The notes under the pieces: model-generated | Told to the model about the DNA's origin: nothing | Seen by the model: the letters and a program-made list of their open reading frames with translations, nothing else | The model's database searches: none | Position numbers and translations under genes: made by a program | Source of the DNA: Shinella curvata | GTDB taxonomy: Bacteria > Pseudomonadota > Alphaproteobacteria > Rhizobiales > Rhizobiaceae | DNA: 64,000 nt | Assembly: GCF_022899935.1 (NCBI RefSeq) | Contig: NZ_JALJCJ010000002.1 | Span: forward strand, 496,001-560,000 | Reading direction: 5' to 3' | Part shown: piece after piece, positions 52,323 to 63,896 of the stretch | How the letters are laid out: each line of letters opens with the position of its first letter | Numbering within the stretch: the stretch's first letter is position 1

Positions 52323-55274
52323 ATGAGCGTAACGGAGACGACGCGGTTTTCCGATCTTTTGGTCTCTCCGATCCGGCCGCTGAGCCAGACGGAAGTCAAA
52401 TCCGTGCTGTCCGATCTCAAGGATTGGGCGACGGACCACGCCGCGATTGCCAGATTGCTAGGCGAGGAAGGCCCGCTGAAGGACTTCATCGTCGCGGCCT
52501 TCACGCTCTCGCCCTATCTGCGCGATACGGCCCGCATCGATCCCCGTCTCCTGGCGCGCGCGCTCGATGAGCCGATCCTTCCAGCCATCCATGATACCAT
52601 CGCCCGCACCCGCAAAGCATGGGAGCCGGCGGACGGCGAGGTGACGGAAGCCGTGCTGATGACACGGCTGCGCGTCGCCAAACGCGAGGTCGCCTTTCTC
52701 ACGGCGCTTGCCGATCTCGCCCGGATTTTCGACGCGCGCCGCACCACCGCACTTCTCACCGAGCTTGCAGGCGCGGCCACATCTGCCGCCATCGACCATC
52801 TCCTTCTCGCGGCCCATCAGAGCGGCAAGCTGGTACTGCCCGACCCCGCGCATCCGAGCGAAAAGTCCGGCCTGATCGTGCTCGGCATGGGCAAGCTCGG
52901 TGCCGCCGAACTCAATTATTCCTCCGATATCGACCTCGTCGTCTTCTACGATCCGATGGCCGAAGTCGCCGTCGATGCGAGCGAGGCGGTGGAGACTTTC
53001 TCCCGCCTCGTGCGCCGCCTCATCCGCATCATGCAGGAGCGCACGGCGGACGGCTATGTCTTCCGCACGGACCTGCGCCTCAGGCCCGATCCCGGTGCTA
53101 CGCCGCTCGCCATCTCCTTCGATTCCGCCATGCTCTATTATGAAAGCCGCGGGCAGAACTGGGAGCGCGCGGCCTTCATCAAGGCCAGGCCCGTTGCCGG
53201 TGACGTCAAAGCCGGCGAAACCTTCCTGAAGGGCCTGACACCCTTCGTTTTCCGCAAATATCTCGACTATGCGGCGATCGCCGACATTCACTCCATCAAG
53301 CGGCAGATCCATGTGCACAAGGGCCATGGCGAGATCGCGGTGAAGGGGCACAACGTCAAGCTCGGCCGCGGCGGCATTCGGGAGATCGAGTTCTTCGTGC
53401 AAACCCAGCAGCTGATCGCCGGAGGCCGCGTGCCGGCGCTGCGGCTGCGCGCCACGGAGCCGATGCTCGGGGAACTTGCCAAAGCGAACTGGATCGACAC
53501 GGCGACGGCGGAAGAATTGACGGAGGCCTACTGGTTCCTGCGCGATGTCGAGCACCGCATCCAGATGGTCCGCGACGAGCAGACCCATCTGCTGCCAGAT
53601 ACCGAAGCCGAGTTGAAGCGCATCGCGTTCATGCTGGGCTTTGGCGATACAGCGAGCTTTTCCGCGAAACTCGTCGAGGTGTTGAAAACGGTCGAGCGGC
53701 GCTATGCCGCGCTGTTCGAGCAAGAGGCAAAACTCTCCTCGGAGACCGGCAATCTCGTCTTCACTGGCCAGAAGGACGACCCGGATACGCTGGAGACGTT
53801 GAAGCGTCTCGGCTTCGAGCGGCCCGCCGACATTTCGCGCACCATCCGCACCTGGCATTACGGCCGCTACCGGGCGACGCAATCGGTCGAAGCGCGCGAG
53901 CGGCTGACGGAGCTGACGCCGCAATTGCTGCGTGTTTTCGGCGAGAGCAAGCGGGCGGATGAGGCGTTGTTGCGCTTCGACAATTTCATCTCCGGCCTGC
54001 CGGCAGGGATCCAGCTCTTCTCGTTGCTTGGCAACAATCCCGCGCTGCTGTCCCTCATCGTCAATATCATGTCCTCGGCGCCACGCCTTGCGGAGGTGAT
54101 CGCTGCGAAGCCCCATGTCTTCGACGGCATGCTGGATCCAGGTCTTCTCGCAGAGCTTCCGACACGCGCCTATCTCGCGGAGCGGATAGAGGGCTTCGTC
54201 TCCGGCGCGCGGCACTATGAGGAAATCCTCGACCGTCTTCGCATCATCGCCGCCGAGCAACGCTTCCTGATCGGCATCCGCTTGCTGACCGGCGCGATCA
54301 CCGGAAAACAGGCCGGACGCGCCTTCACCCATGTCGCCGACCTCATCGTGGCTGCCGCTCTCAAGGCGGTGCTGGACGAGGTGGAGGCGGCACACGGCAA
54401 ATTCCCGGGCGGGCGCGTGGCGCTGGTGGGCATGGGCAAGCTCGGGAGCTTCGAGCTGACGGCAGGCTCCGACATCGACCTGATCCTGCTCTATGATCAC
54501 GACAGCGATGCCTTCGAGTCGGATGGTGCCAAGCCGCTCGACAACATGAAATATTTCACCCGCATCACTCAGCGGCTGATCGCAGCACTGTCCGCTCCGA
54601 CGGCTGAGGGCGTGCTCTACGAGGTGGACATGCGGCTTCGCCCGTCCGGCAACAAGGGACCGGTCGCGACCCGCATCACCTCCTTCGCCAAGTATCAGGC
54701 CGAGGAGGCCTGGACGTGGGAGCACATGGCGCTGACCCGCGCCCGTGTGCTCTGCGGCGACGGAAGCCTCGTGAAGGAAGCGGAGGACATTTTCCACACC
54801 ATACTCTCGCGCAAGCGAGAGGCCGCCAAGGTCGCCAAGGACGTTGCCGAGATGCGCGACCTCATCGACCAGGAAAAGCCGCCGAAGGACATCTGGGACC
54901 TGAAGCTTATCGCGGGCGGACTGATCGATATCGAGTTCATCGCTCAGTTCCTCGCGCTGGTGGCGCCGACGCGCGGCGTGCCGCAGCCGGACAAGGTTTT
55001 GCCCACGGGCGAAGCGCTAGCCATGCTCGGCGGGACGATGATGGATCCCAACGATCTCGACACGGTGGAAAAGGCGCTGTCGCTCTATACGGAGATTTCA
55101 CAGATCGTGCGCCTGTGCGTCGACGGCGGTTTCGATCCGAAGGAGGCACCGGCCGGGCTTGTCGATCTCGTATGTCGGGCAGGCGATTGCCCCGACCTGC
55201 GCACGCTGGAGGCGGAAATCCGTCGGATATCGAAGGTGGTGCGCAAGATCTTGCAGGTGACGGTTAGGGGCTAG
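52323..55274 (+). CDS. glnE: Bifunctional glutamine synthetase adenylyltransferase/deadenylyltransferase
   Basis: A 983-residue protein of the usual GlnE length. It has two nucleotidyltransferase domains, marked by 'GMGKLGAAELNYSSDIDLVV' (~residue 190, deadenylylating half) and 'GMGKLGSFELTAGSDIDLIL' (~residue 704, adenylylating half). 'GRGGIREIEFFVQTQQLI' joins them. It adjusts glutamine synthetase activity to nitrogen status under PII control. A GAGG-type site precedes the ATG. Confidence 0.97.
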   Translation: MSVTETTRFSDLLVSPIRPLSQTEVKSVLSDLKDWATDHAAIARLLGEEGPLKDFIVAAFTLSPYLRDTARIDPRLLARALDEPILPAIHDTIARTRKAWEPADGEVTEAVLMTRLRVAKREVAFLTALADLARIFDARRTTALLTELAGAATSAAIDHLLLAAHQSGKLVLPDPAHPSEKSGLIVLGMGKLGAAELNYSSDIDLVVFYDPMAEVAVDASEAVETFSRLVRRLIRIMQERTADGYVFRTDLRLRPDPGATPLAISFDSAMLYYESRGQNWERAAFIKARPVAGDVKAGETFLKGLTPFVFRKYLDYAAIADIHSIKRQIHVHKGHGEIAVKGHNVKLGRGGIREIEFFVQTQQLIAGGRVPALRLRATEPMLGELAKANWIDTATAEELTEAYWFLRDVEHRIQMVRDEQTHLLPDTEAELKRIAFMLGFGDTASFSAKLVEVLKTVERRYAALFEQEAKLSSETGNLVFTGQKDDPDTLETLKRLGFERPADISRTIRTWHYGRYRATQSVEARERLTELTPQLLRVFGESKRADEALLRFDNFISGLPAGIQLFSLLGNNPALLSLIVNIMSSAPRLAEVIAAKPHVFDGMLDPGLLAELPTRAYLAERIEGFVSGARHYEEILDRLRIIAAEQRFLIGIRLLTGAITGKQAGRAFTHVADLIVAAALKAVLDEVEAAHGKFPGGRVALVGMGKLGSFELTAGSDIDLILLYDHDSDAFESDGAKPLDNMKYFTRITQRLIAALSAPTAEGVLYEVDMRLRPSGNKGPVATRITSFAKYQAEEAWTWEHMALTRARVLCGDGSLVKEAEDIFHTILSRKREAAKVAKDVAEMRDLIDQEKPPKDIWDLKLIAGGLIDIEFIAQFLALVAPTRGVPQPDKVLPTGEALAMLGGTMMDPNDLDTVEKALSLYTEISQIVRLCVDGGFDPKEAPAGLVDLVCRAGDCPDLRTLEAEIRRISKVVRKILQVTVRG

Positions 55275-55320
55275 TCCCAACTTCTGGGCGGCTGTTTCCA
55301 ACCTCTCTAACCTCTCCTTC

Positions 55321-55350
55321 GTCATCCTCGGCCTTGAGCCGAGGATCCAT
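55321..55350 (-). repeat. Rhizobial palindromic repeat, copy 3
   Basis: GTCATCCTCGGCCTTGAGCC continuing to GAGGATCCAT. It has one mismatch to copy 2 at 28347 and lies 47 bases after the glnE stop. It faces copy 4. Confidence 0.85.
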
Positions 55351-55378
55351 GCCACAAACTCTAGTCTTGCCGCGGGGT

Positions 55379-55408
55379 GTGGATCCTCGGCTCAAGGCCG
55401 AGGATGAC
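55379..55408 (+). repeat. Rhizobial palindromic repeat, copy 4
   Basis: Identical over 30 bases to copy 1 at 28237. Copies 3 and 4 can form a long hairpin between the convergent glnE and pleC genes and may act as a bidirectional terminator. Confidence 0.85.
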
Positions 55409-55444
55409 GTTGGTGGGTGGGGTAGGCGTGGTCTTCCCGCTCCT

Positions 55445-57790
<2,346 letters not shown>

Positions 57791-57942
57791 AGTCTTCAAA
57801 CCTTGTAACCCTCTCGTGATTCGGCGCGCCGCTCGCCCGAATCTGCCCTAATGAATCAATTGTGATTCGGCTTGTCCAGAGCAAAAGGTAAAACTTTATT
57901 AACCATATTTCGCTGGTGGAAACTTGTATGCGTAAACGAAAA

Positions 57943-57960
57943 CGGGCGCCGAAGCGCCCG
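57943..57960 (-). terminator. Intrinsic terminator of pepN
   Basis: On the minus strand, CGGGCGC-TTCG-GCGCCCG is followed by TTTTCGTTT, 22 bases past the pepN stop. Confidence 0.75.
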
Positions 57961-57982
57961 AAATCGTTCAGTTTTCAGCGTT

Positions 57983-60631
57983 TCAGCCCTTGAGCATACG
58001 CTCGACGATGTCGGAAACATCGGAAGAGAGTTTTTCGCCGGCGGCAATCGCGCGCAGCGCGTTGCGCGCGTGATCCGAGCGGCTTTCCTCCAGCGCACGC
58101 CAGGAGCGCATGGAGGTGAGGATGCGGGCGGCGAGCTGCGGGTTCTTCGGATCGATCTCGAGGATCTGATCGGCCAGGAACCGATAGCCCGCGCCGTCCG
58201 CCCGGTTGAAGCCGGTCGGGTTGGAGAAGGCAAAGGTGCCGACAAGCGCGCGCACGCGGTTGGGGTTCGCCTTGTTGAAATGCGGGCTCGACATCAACGC
58301 TTTGACGCGTTCCAGTGCGCCATCGCCCGGAATGGTCGACTGGATGGAGAACCACTTGTCGATGACCAGAGCGTTGTCGGCAAAGCGGGCGCGGAAGGCT
58401 TCCAGGGCTTCGGCCGTTTCCGCTGCATCAGGGAAACGGTGCGCGAGCACGGTCAGGGCGGCGCTCAGATCCGTCATATTGTCCGCAGCCTTGAAGGCTG
58501 CCGCTGCACGGGTAGGCGCGCCGTCGGAAACGGCGAGATAGGCAAGGGCCGCATTGCGCAGTGCGCGCTTTCCGGCGCTGGCAGCGTCCGGCGTGAAGGC
58601 GCCCTTGGTGCCATGGCTTTCGAACAGCGCGGAGAAGACGGCGGGGTTGCGGTTGGCGATGAAGGCCAGCACGGCTTCACGGCCGGCGCGGATGGCGTCC
58701 GGATCGTTGTTGCTGCCGAGCTCGCGGGCGATGTCGGATTCGGAGGGCAGGGCCAGTGCCTGCGCGCGGAATGCCGGTTCCAGTGTCTCGTCGCCGGCAA
58801 TAGCGATCAGCGTGTCTGCCAGCACCGGATTGGTCTCGACCGGTTCGCCGGCGCGCGCCTTGCGGGCGGCGTCCACGAGGTTCGGTAGCGCGAGATCGTT
58901 CAGCGCCTGCCAGCGGGAGAACAGATCGCTGTCGTTGCCGGCGATCTGGGCGAGATCATCGGGAGCCTGCTCGAAATACAGGTTGATCGGCGCCGAGAAG
59001 CTGCGGTTCAGCGACACGACCGGGCGCGAAGAGATGCCGGAGAAGCTCACCGTCTGGCGGCGCTCCTTCAGGTGCAGCACGTCGCCGGTGATGTCAGCGC
59101 CGCTGACTGAAGAGGGCACTGCTTCCGAGCCATCGGCGAGGATCAGGCCGAAGCGCAGCGGAATATGCATCGGCTCCTTGGTGCCCTGGCCGGGTGTCGG
59201 CGGGATCATCTGTTCCAGCGACAGCGTGAATTCGCCCTTCGCCTGATCATAGCTGGAGGAAACGCTGACGAGTGGCGTGCCGGCCTGATGATACCAAAGC
59301 GAGAACTGGCCAAGGTCGACGCCATTCGCCTCCTCGAAGCACTTCACGAAATCCTCGATCGTCGCGGCATCGCCGTCGTGACGCTCGAAATAGAGGTCCA
59401 TGCCCTTCTTGAAACCATCGGGGCCGACGATGGTCGCGATCATGCGCGTCACCTCGGAGCCCTTCTCGTAGACGGTCGTCGTGTAGAAGTTGTTGATTTC
59501 GCGGTATTTCGTCGGGCGTACCGGATGGGAGAGCGGGCCGGCATCTTCCGGGAATTGTTCCGATTTCAGGTGACGCACTTCGGCAATGCGCTTGACTGAG
59601 CGCGAGCGCTGATCGGCCGAGAACTCGTGGTCGCGATAGACCGTCAGGCCTTCCTTCAGGCACAGCTGGAACCAGTCGCGGCAGGTGACGCGGTTGCCGG
59701 TCCAGTTGTGAAAATATTCGTGGGCGATGATCGCCTCGATATTGGCATAGTCCTGGTCCGTCGCGGTTTCCGGATCGGCCAGCACATATTTGTCGTTGAA
59801 GACGTTGAGCCCCTTGTTCTCCATGGCGCCCATGTTGAAATCGGAGACCGCGACGATCATGAAGATGTCGAGGTCGTATTCACGGCCGAACACCTCTTCG
59901 TCCCACTTCATCGAGCGCTTCAGTGCATCCATCGCGTAAGCCGCACGTGCTTCCTTGCCGTGCTCGACATAGATCTTCAGCGTGACCTCGCGCTCCGACA
60001 GGGTCGTGAACGTGTCTTCCACGACGCCGAGATCGCCCGCGACCAGTGCGAAGAGATAGGACGGCTTCGGGTGCGGATCGAACCAAGCGGCGAAATGTTT
60101 TCCCTCGCCGTAACCGGCGCCGCCGAGGAAATTGCCGTTGGAGAGGAGGAGAGGGCAGCTCGCCTTGTCGGCGATGATGTTGACCGTGTAGACGGCCAAA
60201 ACGTCCGGCCGGTCGGGGAAGTAGGTGATGCGGCGGAAGCCTTCGGCCTCGCACTGCGTGCAGTAGATGCCGTTCGAACGATAGAGGCCCATCAACTGGG
60301 TGTTGGCCTCGGGATTGATCATCGTGGTGATCGTGATCTCGAAAGGTTCTGTCGCCGGCAGGTCTCGGATCGTCAGGCTGTCGGGCGTTGCGTCGTAGCG
60401 CGCCGCGTCCATTTCAATCTGGTCGAAAAGCAGGCCGGTCATGACGAGTTCGTCGCCGTCGAGCACCAGCGGCGCATTCGCATCGACGCCTTCGCGGCGA
60501 TGGAAGATCAGACGGGCCTCGACCTTGGTTTCCGTGGGATCCAGTTCGAAGGTCAGATCGACGCGCTCGAGAACGAAGTCAGTCTGGCGATAGTCCGCCA
60601 GGTGGATGATCTGGCCGTTCTCTGTCCGCAT
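57983..60631 (-). CDS. pepN: Aminopeptidase N (M1 family)
   Basis: An 882-residue protein of PepN length. The exopeptidase motif GAMEN is in 'FNMGAMENKGLNVFNDKYVL' and the zinc site HEYFHNWTGNRVTCRDWFQL carries HExxH-x18-E. It removes N-terminal residues from peptides in the cytoplasm. ATG 60631 has AGGA 9 bases upstream and is preferred over 60679. A clear terminator follows. Confidence 0.96.
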   Translation of the reverse strand: MRTENGQIIHLADYRQTDFVLERVDLTFELDPTETKVEARLIFHRREGVDANAPLVLDGDELVMTGLLFDQIEMDAARYDATPDSLTIRDLPATEPFEITITTMINPEANTQLMGLYRSNGIYCTQCEAEGFRRITYFPDRPDVLAVYTVNIIADKASCPLLLSNGNFLGGAGYGEGKHFAAWFDPHPKPSYLFALVAGDLGVVEDTFTTLSEREVTLKIYVEHGKEARAAYAMDALKRSMKWDEEVFGREYDLDIFMIVAVSDFNMGAMENKGLNVFNDKYVLADPETATDQDYANIEAIIAHEYFHNWTGNRVTCRDWFQLCLKEGLTVYRDHEFSADQRSRSVKRIAEVRHLKSEQFPEDAGPLSHPVRPTKYREINNFYTTTVYEKGSEVTRMIATIVGPDGFKKGMDLYFERHDGDAATIEDFVKCFEEANGVDLGQFSLWYHQAGTPLVSVSSSYDQAKGEFTLSLEQMIPPTPGQGTKEPMHIPLRFGLILADGSEAVPSSVSGADITGDVLHLKERRQTVSFSGISSRPVVSLNRSFSAPINLYFEQAPDDLAQIAGNDSDLFSRWQALNDLALPNLVDAARKARAGEPVETNPVLADTLIAIAGDETLEPAFRAQALALPSESDIARELGSNNDPDAIRAGREAVLAFIANRNPAVFSALFESHGTKGAFTPDAASAGKRALRNAALAYLAVSDGAPTRAAAAFKAADNMTDLSAALTVLAHRFPDAAETAEALEAFRARFADNALVIDKWFSIQSTIPGDGALERVKALMSSPHFNKANPNRVRALVGTFAFSNPTGFNRADGAGYRFLADQILEIDPKNPQLAARILTSMRSWRALEESRSDHARNALRAIAAGEKLSSDVSDIVERMLKG

Positions 60632-60941
60632 GGATATGTCCTGCTCTATGCCGCCGCTGGCTGTCCCGTTTCCGTACAACGAGATACCTGTAAAAGACGG
60701 TCTGCCCCCGAATTCCGCGAAAAGATATGCTTATTCGCTTAACATCTCATTTCCATGGAACCCCCATTCACAATTTTGTGCTGCACCGAACGGATCGTTC
60801 TCCGATCAAAAGAATGTTTGAAGCATCACGAGAATTCATCCCATCCGGCGGACAATCCCGTTAGAATTGCGGTCTCCGAACCGGTTTCCCGGCCTTGTTC
60901 AACGCCCGATGCCGCGGCCCGCCGGCCGTGACGAGTTCCCC
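60632..60941. other. Divergent promoter region between pepN and a DMT transporter gene
   Basis: About 310 bases. The central part (60720-60840) is AT-richer and should contain both promoters. One TTAAC half-site lies at ~60738, but no full regulator box was found. Confidence 0.4.
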
Positions 60942-61880
60942 ATGGATACGCAGTCTCCCGATCCCATGAAGGGGATTTTCCTCAAGGTCGCCTCGGTGGT
61001 GGTCTTCCTGTGCATGTCGGCGCTCATCAAGGCGGCGGGCAAGGATCTGCCGGCAGGACAGATCACCTTCCTGCGGTCCGCCTTCGCCATGGTGCCGATC
61101 CTCGTTTTTCTCGCAGCGCATGGTCAGCTGCGCGACGCCTTTCGGACGGAGGATATTTTCGGCCACTTCAAGCGCGGTTTCGTCGGCATTCTGTCCATGG
61201 GCTTCGGCTTCTACGGCCTTATCCATCTGCCGTTGCCGGAATCGATCGCGCTCGGCTATGCCCTGCCTCTTGTCACGGTCGTCATCGCCGCCGTCTTTCT
61301 CAAGGAACAGGTCGGCATCTATCGCTGGACTGCGGTTCTTGTGGGCCTCACGGGCGTCGCGATCATCAGCTGGCCGCGCTTGACGCTGTTTCGTGACGGC
61401 GGTTTCGGCTCTTCGGAGGCGATGGGTGCGCTTGCCATGATGGCGTTCGCGGTGCTCGGTTCCTGCGCCATGGTGCTGGTGCGCAAGCTGGTGCAGACGG
61501 AGCGCACGCCGACCATCGTGCTCTACTTCTCGCTCTTTGCCTCGCTCTTTTCGCTCGCGACCTTGCCTTTTGGCTGGGCGGAACTCAGCTGGCCGGCGCT
61601 GGGCCTGATGGCGCTCGCGGGCTTCTGCGGCGGCATTGCCCAGCTGTTGCTGACCTCGAGTTACCGCTATGCGGACGTTTCAACCATCGCGCCGTTCGAA
61701 TATACCTCGATCGTGCTCGGCCTCATCGTCGGTTATTTCCTCTTCGGCGACGTGCCGACGGGCACGATGCTCCTCGGCACTGCTATCGTCGTCACCGCCG
61801 GCATCTTCGTCATCTTCCGCGAGCATCGCCTGGATTTGAAGCGGCGCGCCGAGTTGCGGCACAAGTTGCCTCAGGGCTGA
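60942..61880 (+). CDS. DMT family (EamA) transporter
   Basis: A 312-residue protein with ten membrane helices in two EamA repeats: 'FLRSAFAMVPILVFLAAHGQ' and 'LPLVTVVIAAVFLKEQVGIY' in the first, 'YADVSTIAPFEYTSIVLGLI' and 'GYFLFGDVPTGTMLLGTAIV' in the second. The substrate is unknown, most likely a small metabolite exporter. Of three possible ATGs (60909, 60942, 60966), 60942 is the best compromise. It overlaps the convergent MFS gene by 10 bases. Confidence 0.9.
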   Translation: MDTQSPDPMKGIFLKVASVVVFLCMSALIKAAGKDLPAGQITFLRSAFAMVPILVFLAAHGQLRDAFRTEDIFGHFKRGFVGILSMGFGFYGLIHLPLPESIALGYALPLVTVVIAAVFLKEQVGIYRWTAVLVGLTGVAIISWPRLTLFRDGGFGSSEAMGALAMMAFAVLGSCAMVLVRKLVQTERTPTIVLYFSLFASLFSLATLPFGWAELSWPALGLMALAGFCGGIAQLLLTSSYRYADVSTIAPFEYTSIVLGLIVGYFLFGDVPTGTMLLGTAIVVTAGIFVIFREHRLDLKRRAELRHKLPQG

Positions 61881-63157
61881 CGCCATTCCGGTGTCGTGGT
61901 GTCCTCGACGCGCTCTTCCGTCACCGCATCGGGTTGCAGCGCGGCGGCAGCAGCGTCCGCGCCGAGCGGCTGCGCGGCCATGGCCTGAAAATCGGTCTTG
62001 CTGACCAGGCCGTCACTGGCTTCGCGCCGGCTGATGCGCCAGGCAGCATAGGCGCCATAGAGGGCGAAATAGACGGCGAGCACGACAAACAGCGCGCCGG
62101 GCCCGAAGCGGTCCATGATCGGCCCGACCACGATCGGTCCGGAAATGGTGCCGACGCCATAGACGATCATCATGCCGGAGGACACCTCGACATATTCGTC
62201 GGGCTGCGCCCGGTCGTTGGCATGCGCCACGTTCAGCGCATAGATCGGGAAGATCACCGAGCCGACGAAGGCTGCGACGACATACAGGAGAACCGGCGGC
62301 CCGCCGGCGACGACGGCCATGGCGATACAGGAGATCGTGCCGACGATGCCGCAGACGACCATGACGAGGCGGCGATCCATGCGGTCGGAGGCGCGGCCGA
62401 TCGGGATCTGCGCGATGGCGCTGCCGATCAGCACGGAGGCAAGCAACGTTGCGCCCTCGGCGGTCGAGAGGCCGGTGCGCTGCGTGAAAACACCGCCGAG
62501 ATTGAGCCATGCGCCGGAAAGCGCGCCCGCGAGGAAGGCACCGACCACGGCCACGGGCGAGCGTCGGTAGAGCGCCGGAACGTTGAAGCGCGCCTGCGTC
62601 GGCGGCGCCGGCAGCGGTGATGAGGTGAGGGCGGTCGGCATCAGTGCGATCGAGAAGATGATGCCGCAGACGATGAAGAGCGAGGTGTTGGAGGGGTCTC
62701 CCAGCGGTACGAGATATTGTCCGCCGATCGTGCCCACCATGGTCGTGATGAGGTAAATGGAGAAGACCGAGCCGCGGTTCTCGTTGGTCACGCGCTCGTT
62801 CAGCCAGCTTTCGATGATGAGATAGCTGCCGGAAATGGCAAAGCCGGAGATTGCGCGGAACAGCATCCAGGCGCGCCAGTCGACGACGAGCGCGCAGAGC
62901 AGGATGCCGATGGAAAGCAGCGTGATCAGCGCCACGAAGACACGCACGTGGCCCACCAGCAGCACGAATTTCGGTGTCACGATGCAGGAGAGCGTAAAAC
63001 CGATCGTGTAGCCGGTGGCGATCATCGAGATCGTCTGCGTCGACCAGCCCTCGGCCACGGCGCGCACCGGCACGACGTAACTCTGCAGCCCGAAGGCCAC
63101 CATCATCAGCAGCGTGGACAGCATGAGGCTGAAAATGGAGACGAGGGTCGCCAGCAT
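61871..63157 (-). CDS. MFS transporter
   Basis: A 428-residue protein with twelve predicted helices. 'GVFTQRTGLSTAEGATLL' and 'AQIPIGRASDRMDRRLVMVV' (the G-x-x-x-D-R-x-x-R-R loop of the MFS motif) in the second half support the family, as does 'GFAISGSYLIIESWLNERVT' in the first. It resembles YcaD-like transporters, whose substrate is unknown. The ~50-residue C-terminal tail is cytoplasmic and Ala-rich. Confidence 0.9.
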   Translation of the reverse strand: MLATLVSIFSLMLSTLLMMVAFGLQSYVVPVRAVAEGWSTQTISMIATGYTIGFTLSCIVTPKFVLLVGHVRVFVALITLLSIGILLCALVVDWRAWMLFRAISGFAISGSYLIIESWLNERVTNENRGSVFSIYLITTMVGTIGGQYLVPLGDPSNTSLFIVCGIIFSIALMPTALTSSPLPAPPTQARFNVPALYRRSPVAVVGAFLAGALSGAWLNLGGVFTQRTGLSTAEGATLLASVLIGSAIAQIPIGRASDRMDRRLVMVVCGIVGTISCIAMAVVAGGPPVLLYVVAAFVGSVIFPIYALNVAHANDRAQPDEYVEVSSGMMIVYGVGTISGPIVVGPIMDRFGPGALFVVLAVYFALYGAYAAWRISRREASDGLVSKTDFQAMAAQPLGADAAAAALQPDAVTEERVEDTTTPEWRQP

Positions 63158-63329
63158 GGGGGCTCCGGGAAGAGGGGCATTCGTTTATCGAATGTCGCTC
63201 TATTGCGGGAACCGCGCGCTGTCCACAGCGACAGCGGCTGGCGTAATCCAAAAGAATTTTGGAGGGTCCGGGAATTCCCGGAAGGGTTGTGTTATGAAGG
63301 CACGTCGGGTGTAAATCCGACATAACGAA

Positions 63330-63466
63330 AGGAGGTGAGACGTTTGAGAGTCCGGCTTACGCTGACGATCAGGTTCAGAGGTTGGCGCTTCACCCTGACG
63401 ATCAGCTAAGAAACGGAGATCGGGCTTTGGCCCGGTCTCCACCGGAGAAAAGGCGTCTCACCTCCT
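63330..63466 (+). other. Structured element: ribosome binding site buried in a long stem around a tiny ORF
   Basis: AGGAGGTGAGACG (63330-63342) pairs with CGTCTCACCTCCT (63454-63466), 13 bp, extended inward by T-G and T-A pairs. Inside lie a 21-codon ORF and a perfect 11-bp hairpin (63415-63440, one T-G pair). This looks like a regulatory RNA or a self-occluding leader. Confidence 0.5.
63344..63409 (+). CDS. Possible leader peptide or micro-protein (21 residues)
   Basis: A TTG start with GGAGG 8 bases upstream. The peptide is MRVRLTLTIRFRGWRFTLTI plus Ser. It is strongly basic with an internal pseudo-repeat (LTLTI...FTLTI) encoded by two CTGACGATCAG copies 33 bases apart. The strong ribosome site supports translation; the tiny size and the surrounding RNA structure make it uncertain. 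Confidence 0.35.
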   Translation: MRVRLTLTIRFRGWRFTLTIS

Positions 63467-63481
63467 CACGAGGAAGATCAT

Positions 63482-63501
63482 ACCACGGCACGCACCGTGG
63501 T
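63482..63501. terminator. Short hairpin, possible bidirectional terminator
   Basis: ACCACGG-CACGCA-CCGTGGT lies between the structured element and the convergent small gene. No clear T-tract is present on either side. Confidence 0.3.
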
Positions 63502-63525
63502 CAAAGCCCGGTCGGTTGGGCCTGC

Positions 63526-63669
63526 TCAGTTGGGCAGGAATGCCTTGAGCGGGTCGCGGCGCTGGGCGGCATCGCGCGGCAGCGAGGCCAGCACGGAATA
63601 TTCCCGGGCGGCGTTCACGGCGGCGCGGATGTCGGCAATGTCTGAGATCAGCTTGCGAAAGGCGGCCAT
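63526..63669 (-). CDS. Small hypothetical protein (47 residues)
   Basis: The translation begins MAAFRKLISDIADIRAAVNA and ends DPLKAFLPN. It is an amphipathic helical protein without a membrane segment. AGGAG lies 8 bases upstream of the ATG, and codon use is like that of the neighbours. It resembles the small DUF1127-type world of rhizobial micro-proteins, but I cannot assign it to a family. Confidence 0.6.
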   Translation of the reverse strand: MAAFRKLISDIADIRAAVNAAREYSVLASLPRDAAQRRDPLKAFLPN

Positions 63670-63722
63670 GGTCTGCTCCTGATGGTGTCTATACACACGG
63701 GCATGTGTGCCCGTTGCGTGGC

Positions 63723-63896
63723 TCAGCGCTGGATGAAGTCGGCGTAGAGCTGGACGGGACGGATGATGCGGGCGAAGCCGGTGGCCGTGAGCTGCTCATT
63801 GGCCGGAGCGGCGATGCCGAAGCCGTGGCCGGCGCGCCGGCCGGTGTGGCGGAGCGTCTCGAAGCTCGAATGAATGGGCCGAAAGCGGGCGGTCAT
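63723..63896 (-). CDS. Small hypothetical protein (57 residues)
   Basis: Starts MTARFRPIHSSFETLRHTGR and ends VQLYADFIQR; basic and probably soluble. An AAGGA site lies 9 bases before the ATG at 63896. It is followed 54 bases later by the 47-residue gene on the same strand, so the two may share a transcript. The frame is open to 63995, but no better start is seen there. No family is recognised. Confidence 0.55.
   Translation of the reverse strand: MTARFRPIHSSFETLRHTGRRAGHGFGIAAPANEQLTATGFARIIRPVQLYADFIQR

Noticed and set aside
52458-54797. 779-codon open frame on the minus strand
   Set aside because: Antisense to glnE; composition rich in Ala, Arg, His and Gln, as expected for a shadow frame.
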